Below are positions 14,126 through 28,620 of a stretch of 64,000 nucleotides of DNA, piece after piece. The DNA comes from Hydractinia symbiolongicarpus (Eukaryota > Cnidaria > Hydrozoa > Anthoathecata > Hydractiniidae). The translations under genes and the position numbers were made by a program. The notes beneath the pieces were generated by a model that was not told where the DNA came from, made no database searches, and was given only the letters and a program-made list of their open reading frames with translations. Positions within the stretch are counted from its first letter, which is position 1, and each line of letters opens with the position of its first letter. The DNA lies in NCBI RefSeq assembly GCF_029227915.1, contig NC_079880.1, positions 29,941,501 to 30,005,500 of the forward strand, written 5' to 3'.

Positions 14126-15648
14126 CAAACGAAAACCCGCGACTTCCCGTAAATCCCGGACTCGGCCCTTCTAGTCTAAAGTATACAAAGAAAGTACCCA
14201 GGGAGTAAACTCATTTCCCGAACGATTTTTTAAATCATTTTTTCACCACTAAAACGCATGAGACTTGTAGTTTTCAAAAATGTTTTCATTTTTGATGAGA
14301 CGCTGAATAAAAGAAGTTTAATCGCCGACAAACGAAAACCCGCGATTTCCCGTAAATCTCGGGCTTGGCCCGTATAGTCGAATGTATACAAAGAAAGTAC
14401 CCTGTGAGTAAACTCATTTCCAGAACGATTTTTTAAATTATTTTTTCATCACTAAAACGCATAAGACTTCTAGTTTTCAAAATTGTTTTCATTTTTGATG
14501 AGACGCTGAATAAAAGAAGTTTAATCGCCGGCAAACGAAAGCCGGCGATTTCCCGTAAATCCCGGGTTGGCCCGTATAGTCTAAAGTATACAAAGAAAAT
14601 ACCCAGGGAGTAAACTCATTTCCCGAACGATTTTTTAAATTATTTTTTCACCACTAAAACGCATGAGACTTGTAGTCTTCAAACTTGTTTTCATTTTTGA
14701 TGAGACCCTGAATAAAAGAAGTTTAATCGCCGGCAAACGAAAACCCGCGATTTCCCGTAAATCCCGGGCTTGGCCCGTATAGTCGAATGTATACAAAGAA
14801 AGTACCAAGGGAGTAAACTCATTTCCCGAACGATTTTTTAAATTTTTTTTTCACCCCTAAAACGCATGAGACTGGTAGTTTTCAAAAATGTTTTCATTTT
14901 TGATGAGACGCTTAATGAAAGAGGTTTAATCGCCGGCAAACGAAAACCCGCGATTTCCCGTAAATCCCGGGCTTGGCCCGTATAGTCGAGTGTATACAAA
15001 GAAAGTACCCTGTGAGTAAACTCATTTCAAGAACGATTTTTTAAATTATTTTTTCACCACTAAAACGCGTAAGACTTGTAGTTTTCAAAAATGTTTTCAT
15101 TTTTGATGAGACGCTGAATAAAAGAAGTTTAATCGCCGGCAAACGAAAGACCGCGATTTCCCGTAAACCCCGGACCCGGCCCGTATAATCAAAAGTATAC
15201 AAAGAAAGTAACCAGGGAGTAAACTCATTTCCCGAACGATTTTTTAAATTATTTTTTCACCACTAAAACGGATGAGATTTGTAGTTTTCAAAAAATTTTT
15301 CATTTTTGATGAGACGCTGAATAAAAGAAGTTTAATCGCCGGCAAACGAAAACCTGCGATTTCCCGAAAATCCTGGACTCGGCCCGTATAGTCAAAAGCA
15401 TACAAAGAAAGTACCCAGGGTGTAAACTCATTTCCCGAACGATTTTTTAAATTATTATTTCACCACTAAAACCCATGAGATTTGTAGTTTATAAAAATGT
15501 TTTCATTTTTGATGAGACGCTGAATAAAAGAAGTTTAATCGCCGGCAAACGAAAACCGGCCATTTCCCGTAAATCCCACGCTTGGCCCGTATAGTCAAAA
15601 GTATACAAAAAATTACCCAAGGAGTAAACTCATTTCCCGAACGATTTT

Positions 15649-18600
15649 TTAAATTATTTTTTCACCACTAAAACGCATGAGACTTGTAGTTTTCAAAAAT
15701 GTTTTCATTTTTGATGGGACGCTGAATAAAAGAAGTTTAATCGCCGGCAAACGAAAACCAGCGATTTCCCCTAAATCCCAGGCTTGGCCCGTGTAGTCGA
15801 ATGTATACAAAGAAAGTACCCAGGGAGTAAACTCATTTCCAGAACGATTTTTTAATTTTTTTTTCACCACTAAAACGCATGAGACTTGTAGTTTTCAAAA
15901 ATGTTTTCATTTTTGATGGGACGCTGAATAAAAGAAGTTTAATCGCCGGCAAACGAAAACCCGCGATTTCCCGTAAATCCCGGGCTTGGCCCGTATAGTC
16001 AAATGTATACAAAGAAAGTACCCTGTGAGTAAACTCACTTCCAGAACGATTTTTTATATTATTTTTTCACCACTAAAACGCATGAGACTTGTAGTTTTCA
16101 AAAATGTTTTCATTTTTGATGGGACGCTGAATAAAAGAAGTTTAATCGCCGGCAAACGAAAACCCGCCATTTCCCGTAAATCCCAGGCTTGGCCCGTATA
16201 GTCAAACGTATACAAAAAATTACCCAAGGAGTAAACTCATTTCCCGAACGATTTTTTATATTATTTTTTCACCACTAAAACGCATGAGACTTGTAGTTTT
16301 CAAAAATGTTTTCATTTTTGATGGGACGCTGAATAAAAGAAGTTAAATCGCCGGCAAACGAAAACCCGCGATTTCCCGTAAATCCCGGACTCGGCCCGTA
16401 TAGTCAAAAGTATACAAAGAAAGTACCCAGGGAGAAAACTCATTTCCCGAACGATTTTTTAAATTATTTTTTCACTACTAAAACGCAAGAGACTTGTAGT
16501 TTTCAAAAATGTTTTCATTTTTGATGGGACGCTGAATAAAAGAAGTTTAATCGCCGGCAAACGAAAACCCGCGATTTCCCGTAAATCCCGGGCTTGGCCC
16601 GTATAGTCAAATGTATACAAAGAAAGTACCCTGTGAGTAAACTCACTTCCAGAACGATTTTTTATATTATTTTTTCACCACTAAAACGCATGAGACTTGT
16701 AGTTTTCAAAAATGTTTTCATTTTTGATGGGACGCTGAATAAAAGAAGTTTAATCGCCGGCAAACGAAAACCCGCCATTTCCCGTAAATCCCAGGCTTGG
16801 CCCGTATAGTCAAACGTATACAAAAAATTACCCAAGGAGTAAACTCATTTCCCGAACGATTTTTTATATTATTTTTTCACCACTAAAACGCATGAGACTT
16901 GTAGTTTTCAAAAATGTTTTCATTTTTGATGGGACGCTGAATAAAAGAAGTTTAATCGCCGGCAAACGAAAACCCGCGATTTCCCGTAAATCCCGGACTC
17001 GGCCCGTATAGTCAAAAGTATACAAAGAAAGTACCCAGGGAGAAAACTCATTTCCCGAACGATTTTTTAAATTATTTTTTCACCACTAAAACGCATGAGA
17101 CTTGTAGTTTTCAAAAATGTTTTCCTTTTTGTTGGGACGCTGAATAAAGGAAGTTTAATCGCCGGCAAACGAAAACCCGCGATTTCCCGTAAATCCCGGA
17201 CTCGGCCCGTGTGGTCAAAAGTATACAAAGAAAGTACCCAGGGATTAAACTCATTTTCATTTTTTAAATTATTTTTTCACCACTAAAACGCATGAGCTTT
17301 GTAGTTTTCAAAAATGTTTTCATTTTTGATGAGACGCTTAATGAAAGAGGTTTAATCGCCGGCAAACGAAAACCAGCGAATTCCCCTAAATCCCAGGCTT
17401 GGCCCGTGTAGTCGAATGTATACAAAGAAAGTACCCAGGGAGTAAACTCATTTCCAGAACGATTTTTTAAATTTTTTTTTCACCACTAAAACGCATGAGA
17501 CTTGTAGTTTTCAAAAATGTTTTCCTTTTTGTTGGGACGCTGAATAAAGGAAGTTTAATCGCCGGCAAACAAAAACCCGCGATTTCCCGTAAATCCCGGA
17601 CTCGGCCCGTATAGTCAAAAGTATACAAAGAAAGTACCCAGGGAGTAAACGCATTTCCCGAACGATTTTTAAATTATTTTTTCACCACTAAAACGCATGA
17701 GACTTGTAGTTTTCAAAAAATGTTTTCATTTTTGATGAGACGCTGAATAAAAGAAGTTTAATCGCCGGCAAACGAAAACCTGCGATTCCCGAAAATCCTG
17801 GACTCGGCCCGTATAGTCAAAAGCATACAAAGAAAGTACCCAGGGTGTAAACTCATTTCCCGAACGATTTTTTAAATTATTATTTCACCACTAAAACCCA
17901 TGAGATTTGTAGTTTATAAAAATGTTTTCATTTTTGATGAGACGCTGAATAAAAGAAGTTTAATCGCCGGCAAACGAAAACCGGCCATTTCCCGTAAATC
18001 CCACGCTTGGCCCGTATAGTCAAAAGTATACAAAAAATTACCCAAGGAGTAAACTCATTTCCCGAACGATTTTTTAAATTATTTTTTCACCACTAAAACG
18101 CATGAGACTTGTAGTTTTCAAAAATGTTTTCATTTTTGATGGGACGCTGAATAAAAGAAGTTTAATCGCCGGCAAACGAAAACCAGCGATTTCCCCTAAA
18201 TCCCAGGCTTGGCCCGTGTAGTCGAATGTATACAAAGAAAGTACCCAGGGAGTAAACTCATTTCCAGAACGATTTTTTAATTTTTTTTTCACCACTAAAA
18301 CGCATGAGACTTGTAGTTTTCAAAAATGTTTTCATTTTTGATGGGACGCTGAATAAAAGAAGTTTAATCGCCGGCAAACGAAAACCCGCGATTTCCCGTA
18401 AATCCCGGGCTTGGCCCGTATAGTCAAATGTATACAAAGAAAGTACCCTGTGAGTAAACTCACTTCCAGAACGATTTTTTATATTATTTTTTCACCACTA
18501 AAACGCATGAGACTTGTAGTTTTCAAAAATGTTTTCATTTTTGATGGGACGCTGAATAAAAGAAGTTTAATCGCCGGCAAACGAAAACCCGCCATTTCCC

Positions 18601-21600
18601 GTAAATCCCAGGCTTGGCCCGTATAGTCAAACGTATACAAAAAATTACCCAAGGAGTAAACTCATTTCCCGAACGATTTTTTATATTATTTTTTCACCAC
18701 TAAAACGCATGAGACTTGTAGTTTTCAAAAATGTTTTCATTTTTGATGGGACGCTGAATAAAAGAAGTTTAATCGCCGGCAAACGAAAACCCGCGATTTC
18801 CCGTAAATCCCGGACTCGGCCCGTATAGTCAAAAGTATACAAAGAAAGTACCCAGGGAGAAAACTCATTTCCCGAACGATTTTTTAAATTATTTTTTCAC
18901 CACTAAAACGCATGAGACTTGTAGTTTTCCGAAATGTTTTCATTTTTGATGAGACGCTTAATGAAAGTGGTTTAATCACCGGCAAACGAAAACCCGCGAC
19001 TTCCCGTAAATCCCGCGCTTGGCCCGTATAGTCGAATGTATACAAAGAAAGTACCCTGTGAGAAATTTCTTTTCCAAAACGATTTTTTAGATTATCTTTT
19101 CACCACTAAAACGCATGAGACTTGTAGTTTTCAAAAATGTTTTCATTTTTGATGAGACACTGTATAAAAGAAGTTTAATCGCCGGCAAACGAAAACCCGC
19201 CATTTCCTGTAAATCCCGGGCTTGGCTCGTATAGTCAAAAGTATACAAAAAAATTACCCAGGGAGTAAAGTCATTTCCCGAACGATTTTTTATATTATTT
19301 TTTCACCACTAAAACGCATGATACTTGTAGTTTTCAAAAATGTTTTCCTTTTTGTTGGGACGCTGAATAAAGGAAGTTTAATCGCCGGCAAACGAAAACC
19401 CGCGATTTCCCGTAAATCCCGGACTCGGCCCGTGTGGTCAAAAGTATACAAAGAAAGTACCCAGGGATTAAACTCATTTTCATTTTTTAAATTATTTTTT
19501 CACCACTAAAACGCATGAGCTTTGTAGTTTTCAAAAATGTTTTCATTTTTGATGAGACGCTTAATGAAAGAGGTTTAATCGCCGGCAAACGAAAACCAGC
19601 GAATTCCCCTAAATCCCAGGCTTGGCCCGTGTAGTCGAATGTATACAAAGAAAGTACCCAGGGAGTAAACTCATTTCCAGAACGATTTTTTAAATTTTTT
19701 TTTCACCACTAAAACGCATGAGACTTGTAGTTTTCAAAAATGTTTTCATTTTTAATGAGACGCTGAAAAAAAGAAGTTTAATCCCCGGCAAACAAAAACC
19801 CGCGATTTCCCGTAAATCCCGGACTCGGCCCGTATAGTCAAAAGTATACAAAGAAAGTACCCAGGGAGTAAACGCATTTCCCGAACGATTTTTAAATTAT
19901 TTTTTCACCACTAAAACGCATGAGACTTGTAGTTTTCAAAAAATGTTTTCATTTTTGATGAGACGCTGAATAAAAGAAGTTTAATCGCCGGCAAACGAAA
20001 ACCTGCGATTCCCGAAAATCCTGGACTCGGCCCGTATAGTCAAAAGCATACAAAGAAAGTACCCAGGGTGTAAACTCATTTCCCGAACGATTTTTTAAAT
20101 TATTATTTCACCACTAAAACCCATGAGATTTGTAGTTTATAAAAATGTTTTCATTTTTGATGAGACGCTGAATAAAAGAAGTTTAATCGCCGGCAAACGA
20201 AAACCGGCCATTTCCCGTAAATCCCACGCTTGGCCCGTATAGTCAAAAGTATACAAAAAATTACCCAAGGAGTAAACTCATTTCCCGAACGATTTTTTAA
20301 ATTATTTTTTCACCACTAAAACGCATGAGACTTGTAGTTTTCAAAAATGTTTTCATTTTTGATGGGACGCTGAATAAAAGAAGTTTAATCGCCGGCAAAC
20401 GAAAACCAGCGATTTCCCCTAAATCCCAGGCTTGGCCCGTGTAGTCGAATGTATACAAAGAAAGTACCCAGGGAGTAAACTCATTTCCAGAACGATTTTT
20501 TAATTTTTTTTTCACCACTAAAACGCATGAGACTTGTAGTTTTCAAAAATGTTTTCATTTTTGATGGGACGCTGAATAAAAGAAGTTTAATCGCCGGCAA
20601 ACGAAAACCCGCGATTTCCCGTAAATCCCGGGCTTGGCCCGTATAGTCAAATGTATACAAAGAAAGTACCCTGTGAGTAAACTCACTTCCAGAACGATTT
20701 TTTATATTATTTTTTCACCACTAAAACGCATGAGACTTGTAGTTTTCAAAAATGTTTTCATTTTTGATGGGACGCTGAATAAAAGAAGTTTAATCGCCGG
20801 CAAACGAAAACCCGCGATTTCCCGTAAATCCCGGACTCGGCCCGTGTGGTCAAAAGTATACAAAGAAAGTACCCAGGGATTAAACTCATTTTCATTTTTT
20901 AAATTATTTTTTCACCACTAAAACGCATGAGCTTTGTAGTTTTCAAAAATGTTTTCATTTTTGATGAGACGCTTAATGAAAGAGGTTTAATCGCCGGCAA
21001 ACGAAAACCAGCGAATTCCCCTAAATCCCAGGCTTGGCCCGTGTAGTCGAATGTATACAAAGAAAGTACCCAGGGAGTAAACTCATTTCCAGAACGATTT
21101 TTTAAATTTTTTTTTCACCACTAAAACGCATGAGACTTGTAGTTTTCAAAAATGTTTTCCTTTTTGTTGGGACGCTGAATAAAGGAAGTTTAATCGCCGG
21201 CAAACAAAAACCCGCGATTTCCCGTAAATCCCGGACTCGGCCCGTATAGTCAAAAGTATACAAAGAAAGTACCCAGGGAGTAAACGCATTTCCCGAACGA
21301 TTTTTAAATTATTTTTTCACCACTAAAACGCATGAGACTTGTAGTTTTCAAAAAATGTTTTCATTTTTGATGAGACGCTGAATAAAAGAAGTTTAATCGC
21401 CGGCAAACGAAAACCTGCGATTCCCGAAAATCCTGGACTCGGCCCGTATAGTCAAAAGCATACAAAGAAAGTACCCAGGGTGTAAACTCATTTCCCGAAC
21501 GATTTTTTAAATTATTATTTCACCACTAAAACCCATGAGATTTGTAGTTTATAAAAATGTTTTCATTTTTGATGAGACGCTGAATAAAAGAAGTTTAATC

Positions 21601-24600
21601 GCCGGCAAACGAAAACCGGCCATTTCCCGTAAATCCCACGCTTGGCCCGTATAGTCAAAAGTATACAAAAAATTACCCAAGGAGTAAACTCATTTCCCGA
21701 ACGATTTTTTAAATTATTTTTTCACCACTAAAACGCATGAGACTTGTAGTTTTCAAAAATGTTTTCATTTTTGATGGGACGCTGAATAAAAGAAGTTTAA
21801 TCGCCGGCAAACGAAAACCAGCGATTTCCCCTAAATCCCAGGCTTGGCCCGTGTAGTCGAATGTATACAAAGAAAGTACCCAGGGAGTAAACTCATTTCC
21901 AGAACGATTTTTTAATTTTTTTTTCACCACTAAAACGCATGAGACTTGTAGTTTTCAAAAATGTTTTCATTTTTGATGGGACGCTGAATAAAAGAAGTTT
22001 AATCGCCGGCAAACGAAAACCCGCGATTTCCCGTAAATCCCGGGCTTGGCCCGTATAGTCAAATGTATACAAAGAAAGTACCCTGTGAGTAAACTCACTT
22101 CCAATACGATTTTTTATATTATTTTTTCACCACTAAAACGCATGAGACTTGTAGTTTTCAAAAATGTTTTCATTTTTGATGGGACGCTGAATAAAAGAAG
22201 TTTAATCGCCGGCAAACAAAAACCCGCCATTTCCCGTAAATCCCAGGCTTGGCCCGTATAGTCAAACGTATACAAAAAATTACCCAAGGAGTAAACTCAT
22301 TTCCCGAACGATTTTTTATATTATATTTTCACCACTAAAACGCATGAGACTTGTAGTTTTCAAAAATGTTTTCATTTTTGATGGGACGCTGAATAAAAGA
22401 AGTTTAATCGCCGGCAAACGAAAACCCGCGATTTCCCGTAAATCCCGGACTCGGCCCGTATAGTCAAAAGTATACAAAGAAAGTACCCAGGGAGAAAACT
22501 CATTTCCCGAACGATTTTTTAAATTATTTTTTCACCACTAAAACGCATGAGACTTGTAGTTTTCCGAAATGTTTTCATTTTTGATGAGACGCTTAATGAA
22601 AGTGGTTTAATCACCGGCAAACGAAAACCCGCGACTTCCCGTAAATCCCGCGCTTGGCCCGTATAGTCGAATGTATACAAAGAAAGTACCCTGTGAGAAA
22701 TTTCTTTTCCAAAACGATTTTTTAGATTATCTTTTCACCACTAAAACGCATGAGACTTGTAGTTTTCAAAAATGTTTTCATTTTTGATGAGACACTGTAT
22801 AAAAGAAGTTTAATCGCCGGCAAACGAAAACCCGCCATTTCCCGTAAATCCCGGGCTTGGCTCGTATAGTCAAAAGTATACAAAAAAATTACCCAGGGAG
22901 TAAAGTCATTTCCCGAACGATTTTTTATATTATTTTTTCACCACTAAAACGCATGAGACTTGTAGTTTTCAAAAATGTTTTCCTTTTTGTTGGGACGCTG
23001 AATAAAGGAAGTTTAATCGCCGGCAAACGAAAACCCGCGATTTCCCGTAAATCCCGGACTCGGCCCGTGTGGTCAAAAGTATACAAAGAAAGTACCCAGG
23101 GATTAAACTCATTTTCATTTTTTAAATTATTTTTTCACCACTAAAACGCATGAGCTTTGTAGTTTTCAAAAATGTTTTCATTTTTGATGAGACGCTTAAT
23201 GAAAGAGGTTTAATCGCCGGCAAACGAAAACCAGCGAATTCCCCTAAATCCCAGGCTTGGCCCGTGTAGTCGAATGTATACAAAGAAAGTACCCAGGGAG
23301 TAAACTCATTTCCAGAACGATTTTTTAAATTTTTTTTTCACCACTAAAACGCATGAGACTTGTAGTTTTCAAAAATGTTTTCATTTTTAATGAGACGCTG
23401 AAAAAAAGAAGTTTAATCCCCGGCAAACAAAAACCCGCGATTTCCCGTAAATCCCGGACTCGGCCCGTATAGTCAAAAGTATACAAAGAAAGTACCCAGG
23501 GAGTAAACGCATTTCCCGAACGATTTTTAAATTATTTTTTCACCACTAAAACGCATGAGACTTGTAGTTTTCAAAAAATGTTTTCATTTTTGATGAGACG
23601 CTGAATAAAAGAAGTTTAATCGCCGGCAAACGAAAACCTGCGATTCCCGAAAATCCTGGACTCGGCCCGTATAGTCAAAAGCATACAAAGAAAGTACCCA
23701 GGGTGTAAACTCATTTCCCGAACGATTTTTTAAATTATTATTTCACCACTAAAACCCATGAGATTTGTAGTTTATAAAAATGTTTTCATTTTTGATGAGA
23801 CGCTGAATAAAAGAAGTTTAATCGCCGGCAAACGAAAACCGGCCATTTCCCGTAAATCCCACGCTTGGCCCGTATAGTCAAAAGTATACAAAAAATTACC
23901 CAAGGAGTAAACTCATTTCCCGAACGATTTTTTAAATTATTTTTTCACCACTAAAACGCATGAGACTTGTAGTTTTCAAAAATGTTTTCATTTTTGATGG
24001 GACGCTGAATAAAAGAAGTTTAATCGCCGGCAAACGAAAACCAGCGATTTCCCCTAAATCCCAGGCTTGGCCCGTGTAGTCGAATGTATACAAAGAAAGT
24101 ACCCAGGGAGTAAACTCATTTCCAGAACGATTTTTTAATTTTTTTTTCACCACTAAAACGCATGAGACTTGTAGTTTTCAAAAATGTTTTCATTTTTGAT
24201 GGGACGCTGAATAAAAGAAGTTTAATCGCCGGCAAACGAAAACCCGCGATTTCCCGTAAATCCCGGGCTTGGCCCGTATAGTCAAATGTATACAAAGAAA
24301 GTACCCTGTGAGTAAACTCACTTCCAGAACGATTTTTTATATTATTTTTTCACCACTAAAACGCATGAGACTTGTAGTTTTCAAAAATGTTTTCATTTTT
24401 GATGGGACGCTGAATAAAAGAAGTTTAATCGCCGGCAAACGAAAACCCGCCATTTCCCGTAAATCCCAGGCTTGGCCCGTATAGTCAAACGTATACAAAA
24501 AATTACCCAAGGAGTAAACTCATTTCCCGAACGATTTTTTATATTATTTTTTCACCACTAAAACGCATGAGACTTGTAGTTTTCAAAAATGTTTTCATTT

Positions 24601-24850
24601 TTGATGGGACGCTGAATAAAAGAAGTTTAATCGCCGGCAAACGAAAACCCGCGATTTCCCGTAAATCCCGGACTCGGCCCGTATAGTCAAAAGTATACAA
24701 AGAAAGTACCCAGGGAGAAAACTCATTTCCCGAACGATTTTTTAAATTATTTTTTCACCACTAAAACGCATGAGACTTGTAGTTTTCCGAAATGTTTTCA
24801 TTTTTGATGAGACGCTTAATAAAAGTGGTTTAATCACCGGCAAACGAAAA
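15649..24850 (+). repeat. 11-monomer higher-order repeat array with 12- and 7-monomer variants
   Basis: A marker monomer (with TTTTGATGGGACGC, CCCCTAAATCCCAGG and CCCGTGTAGTCG) recurs at 15649, 18074, 20297, 21709 and 23932. Spacings are 2425, 2223, 1412 and 2223 bp, that is 12, 11, 7 and 11 monomers. The 7-monomer copy lacks four monomers present in its neighbours. Another marker (AAAAAAATTACCCAGGGAG) recurs at 19222 and 22857. Copies are nearly identical, which makes this the most homogenised part of the left arm. Confidence 0.9.
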
Positions 24851-25780
24851 CCCGCGATTTCCCGTAAATCCCGGGCTTGGCCCGTATAGTCGAATGTATA
24901 CAAAGAAAGTACCCAGGGAGTAAACTCATTTCCCGAACGATTTTTTAAATTATTTTTTCACCACTAAAACGCATGAGACTTGTAGTCTTCAAACTTGTTT
25001 TCATTTTTGATGAGACCCTGAATAAAAGAAGGTTAATCGCCGGCAAACGAAAACCCGCAATTTCCCGTAAATCCTGGGCTTGGCCCGTATAGTCGAATGT
25101 ATACAAAGAAAGTACCAAGGGAGTAAACTCATTTCCCGAACGATTTTTTAAATTTTTTTTTCACCCCTAAAACGCACGAGACTTGTAGTTTTTAAAAATG
25201 TTTTCATTTTTGATGAGACGCTGAATAAAAGAAGTTTAATCGCCGGCAAACGAAAACCCGCGACTTCCCGTAAATCCCGGACTCGGCCCGTGTGGTCAAA
25301 AGTATACAAAGAAAGTACCCAGGGATTAAACTCATTTTCATTTTTTAAATTATTTTTTCACCACTAAAACGCATGAGCTTTGTAGTTTTCAAAAATGTTT
25401 TCATTTTTGATGAAACGCTTAATGAAAGAGGTTTAATCGCCGGCAAACGAAAACCAGCGAATTCCCCTAAATCCCAGGCTTGGCCCGTGTAGTCGAATGT
25501 ATACAAAGAAAGTACCCAGGGAGTAAACTCATTTCCAGAACGATTTTTTAAATTTTTTTTTCACCACTAAAACGCATGAGACTTGTAGTTTTCAAAAATG
25601 TTTTCATTTTTAATGAGACGCTGAATAAAAGAAGTTTAATCGCCGGCAAACAAAAACCCGCGATTTCCCGTAAATCCCGGACTCGGCCCGTATAGTCAAA
25701 AGTATACAAAGAAAGTACCCAGGGAGTAAACGCATTTCCCGAACGATTTTTAAATTATTTTTTCACCACTAAAACGCATG

Positions 25781-28620
25781 AGACTTATAGTTTTCAAAAA
25801 TGTTTTCATTTTTGATGAGACGCTGAATAAAAGAAGCTTTATCGCCGGCAAACGAAAACCCGCCATTTCCCGTAAACCCCGGACCCGGCCCGTATAATCA
25901 AAAGTATACAAAGAAAGTAACCAGGGAGTAAACTCATTTCCCGAACGATTTTTTAAATTACTTTTTCACCACTAAAACGCATGAGACTTGTAGTTTTCAA
26001 AAAATGTTTTCATTTTTGATGAGACGCTGAATAAAAGAAGTTTAATCGCCGGCAAACGAAAACCTGCGATTCCCAAAAATCCTGGACTCGGCCCGTATAG
26101 TCAAAAGCATACAAAGAAATACCCAGGGTGTAAACTCATTTGCCGAACGATTTTTTAAATTATTATTTCACCACTAAAGCCCATGAGATTTGTAGTTTTT
26201 AAAAATGTTTTCATTTTTGATGAGACGCTGAATAAAAGAAGTTTAATCGCCGGCAAACGAAAACCCGCGACTTCCCGTAAATCCCGGACTCGGCCCGTAT
26301 AGTCAAAAGTATACAAAGAAAGTACCCAGGGAGTAAACTCATTTCCCGAACGATTTTTTAAATTATTTTTTCACCACTAAAAATCAAGAGACTTGTAGTT
26401 TTCAAAAAAATTTTCATTTTTCATGAGACGCTGAATAAAAGAAGTTTAATCGCCGGCAAACGAAAACCTGCGATTTCCCGAAAATCCTGGACTCGGCCCG
26501 TATAGTCAAAAGCATACAAAGAAAGTTCCCAGGGTGTAAACTCATTTCCCGAACGATGTTTTAAATTATTATTTCACCACTAAAGCCCATGAGATTTGTA
26601 GTTTTTAAAAATGTTTTCATTTTTGATGAGACGCTGAATAAAAGAAGTTTAATCGCCGGCAAACGAAAACCTGCGATTTCCCGAAAATCCTGGACTCGGC
26701 CCGTATAGTCAAAAGCATACAAAGAAAGTTCCCAGGGTGTAAACTCATTTCCCGAACGATGTTTTAAATTATTATTTCACCACTAAAGCCCATGAGATTT
26801 GTAGTTTTTAAAAATGTTTTCATTTTTGATGAGACGCTGAATAAAAGAAGTTTAATCGCCGGCAAATGAAAACCCGCGACTTCCCGTAAATTCCGGACTC
26901 AGCCCGTATAGTCAAAAGTATACAAAGAAAGTACCCAGGGAGTAAACTCATTTCCCGAACGATTTTTTAAATTATTTTTTCACCACTACAACGCATGAGA
27001 CTTGTAGTTTTCAGAAATGTTTCCATTTTTGATGAGACGCTTAATGAAAGAGGTTTATTCGCCGGCAAACGAAAACCTGCGATTTCCCATAAATTCCGGG
27101 CTTGGCCCGTATAGTCGAATGTATACAAAGAAAGTACCCAGGGAGTAAACTCATTTCCCGAACGATTTTTTAAATTATTTTTTCACCACTACAACGCATG
27201 AGACTTATAGTTTTCAAAAATGTTTTCATTTTTGATGAGACGCTGAATAAAAGAAGCTTTATCGCCGGCAAACGAAAACCCGCCATTTCCCGTAAACCCC
27301 GGACCCGGCCCGTATAATCAAAAGTATACAAAGAAAGTAACCAGGGAGTAAACTCATTTCCCGAACGATTTTTTAAATTACTTTTTCACCACTAAAACGC
27401 ATGAGACTTGTAGTTTTCAAAAAATGTTTTCATTTTTGATGAGACGCTGAATAAAAGAAGTTTAATCGCCGGCAAACGAAAACCTGCGATTCCCAAAAAT
27501 CCTGGACTCGGCCCGTATAGTCAAAAGCATACAAAGAAATACCCAGGGTGTAAACTCATTTGCCGAACGATTTTTTAAATTATTATTTCACCACTAAAGC
27601 CCATGAGATTTGTAGTTTTTAAAAATGTTTTCATTTTTGATGAGACGCTGAATAAAAGAAGTTTAATCGCCGGCAAACGAAAACCCGCGACTTCCCGTAA
27701 ATCCCGGACTCGGCCCGTATAGTCAAAAGTATACAAAGAAAGTACCCAGGGAGTAAACTCATTTCCCGAACGATTTTTTAAATTATTTTTTCACCACTAA
27801 AAATCAAGAGACTTGTAGTTTTCAAAAAAATTTTCATTTTTCATGAGACGCTGAATAAAAGAAGTTTAATCGCCGGCAAACGAAAACCTGCGATTTCCCG
27901 AAAATCCTGGACTCGGCCCGTATAGTCAAAAGCATACAAAGAAAGTTCCCAGGGTGTAAACTCATTTCCCGAACGATGTTTTAAATTATTATTTCACCAC
28001 TAAAGCCCATGAGATTTGTAGTTTTTAAAAATGTTTTCATTTTTGATGAGACGCTGAATAAAAGAAGTTTAATCGCCGGCAAACGAAAACCTGCGATTTC
28101 CCGAAAATCCTGGACTCGGCCCGTATAGTCAAAAGCATACAAAGAAAGTTCCCAGGGTGTAAACTCATTTCCCGAACGATGTTTTAAATTATTATTTCAC
28201 CACTAAAGCCCATGAGATTTGTAGTTTTTAAAAATGTTTTCATTTTTGATGAGACGCTGAATAAAAGAAGTTTAATCGCCGGCAAATGAAAACCCGCGAC
28301 TTCCCGTAAATTCCGGACTCAGCCCGTATAGTCAAAAGTATACAAAGAAAGTACCCAGGGAGTAAACTCATTTCCCGAACGATTTTTTAAATTATTTTTT
28401 CACCACTACAACGCATGAGACTTGTAGTTTTCAGAAATGTTTCCATTTTTGATGAGACGCTTAATGAAAGAGGTTTATTCGCCGGCAAACGAAAACCTGC
28501 GATTTCCCATAAATTCCGGGCTTGGCCCGTATAGTCGAATGTATACAAAGAAAGTACCCAGGGAGTAAACTCATTTCCCGAACGATTTTTTAAATTATTT
28601 TTTCACCACTACAACGCATG
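25781..28620 (+). repeat. 7-monomer higher-order repeat (1420 bp), two copies
   Basis: 25781-27200 is repeated almost base for base as 27201-28620. Markers shared at the 1420-bp offset are AGACTTATAG (25781 and 27201), AAAAATCAAGAGACTTGTAG (about 26380 and 27800), CGATGTTTTAAATT, and TTTCAGAAATGTTTCCA (about 27010 and 28430). Inside each copy one monomer is itself duplicated (GAAAGTTCCCAGGG at 26521 and 26724, 203 bp apart). Confidence 0.9.

Noticed and set aside
15964-16020. CENP-B box in the monomer
   Set aside because: The nearest match, on the reverse strand, is TTCGACTATACGGG, which has six bases between TTCG and CGGG where the consensus needs seven, and lacks the required A. No true match was found in the monomer types read.
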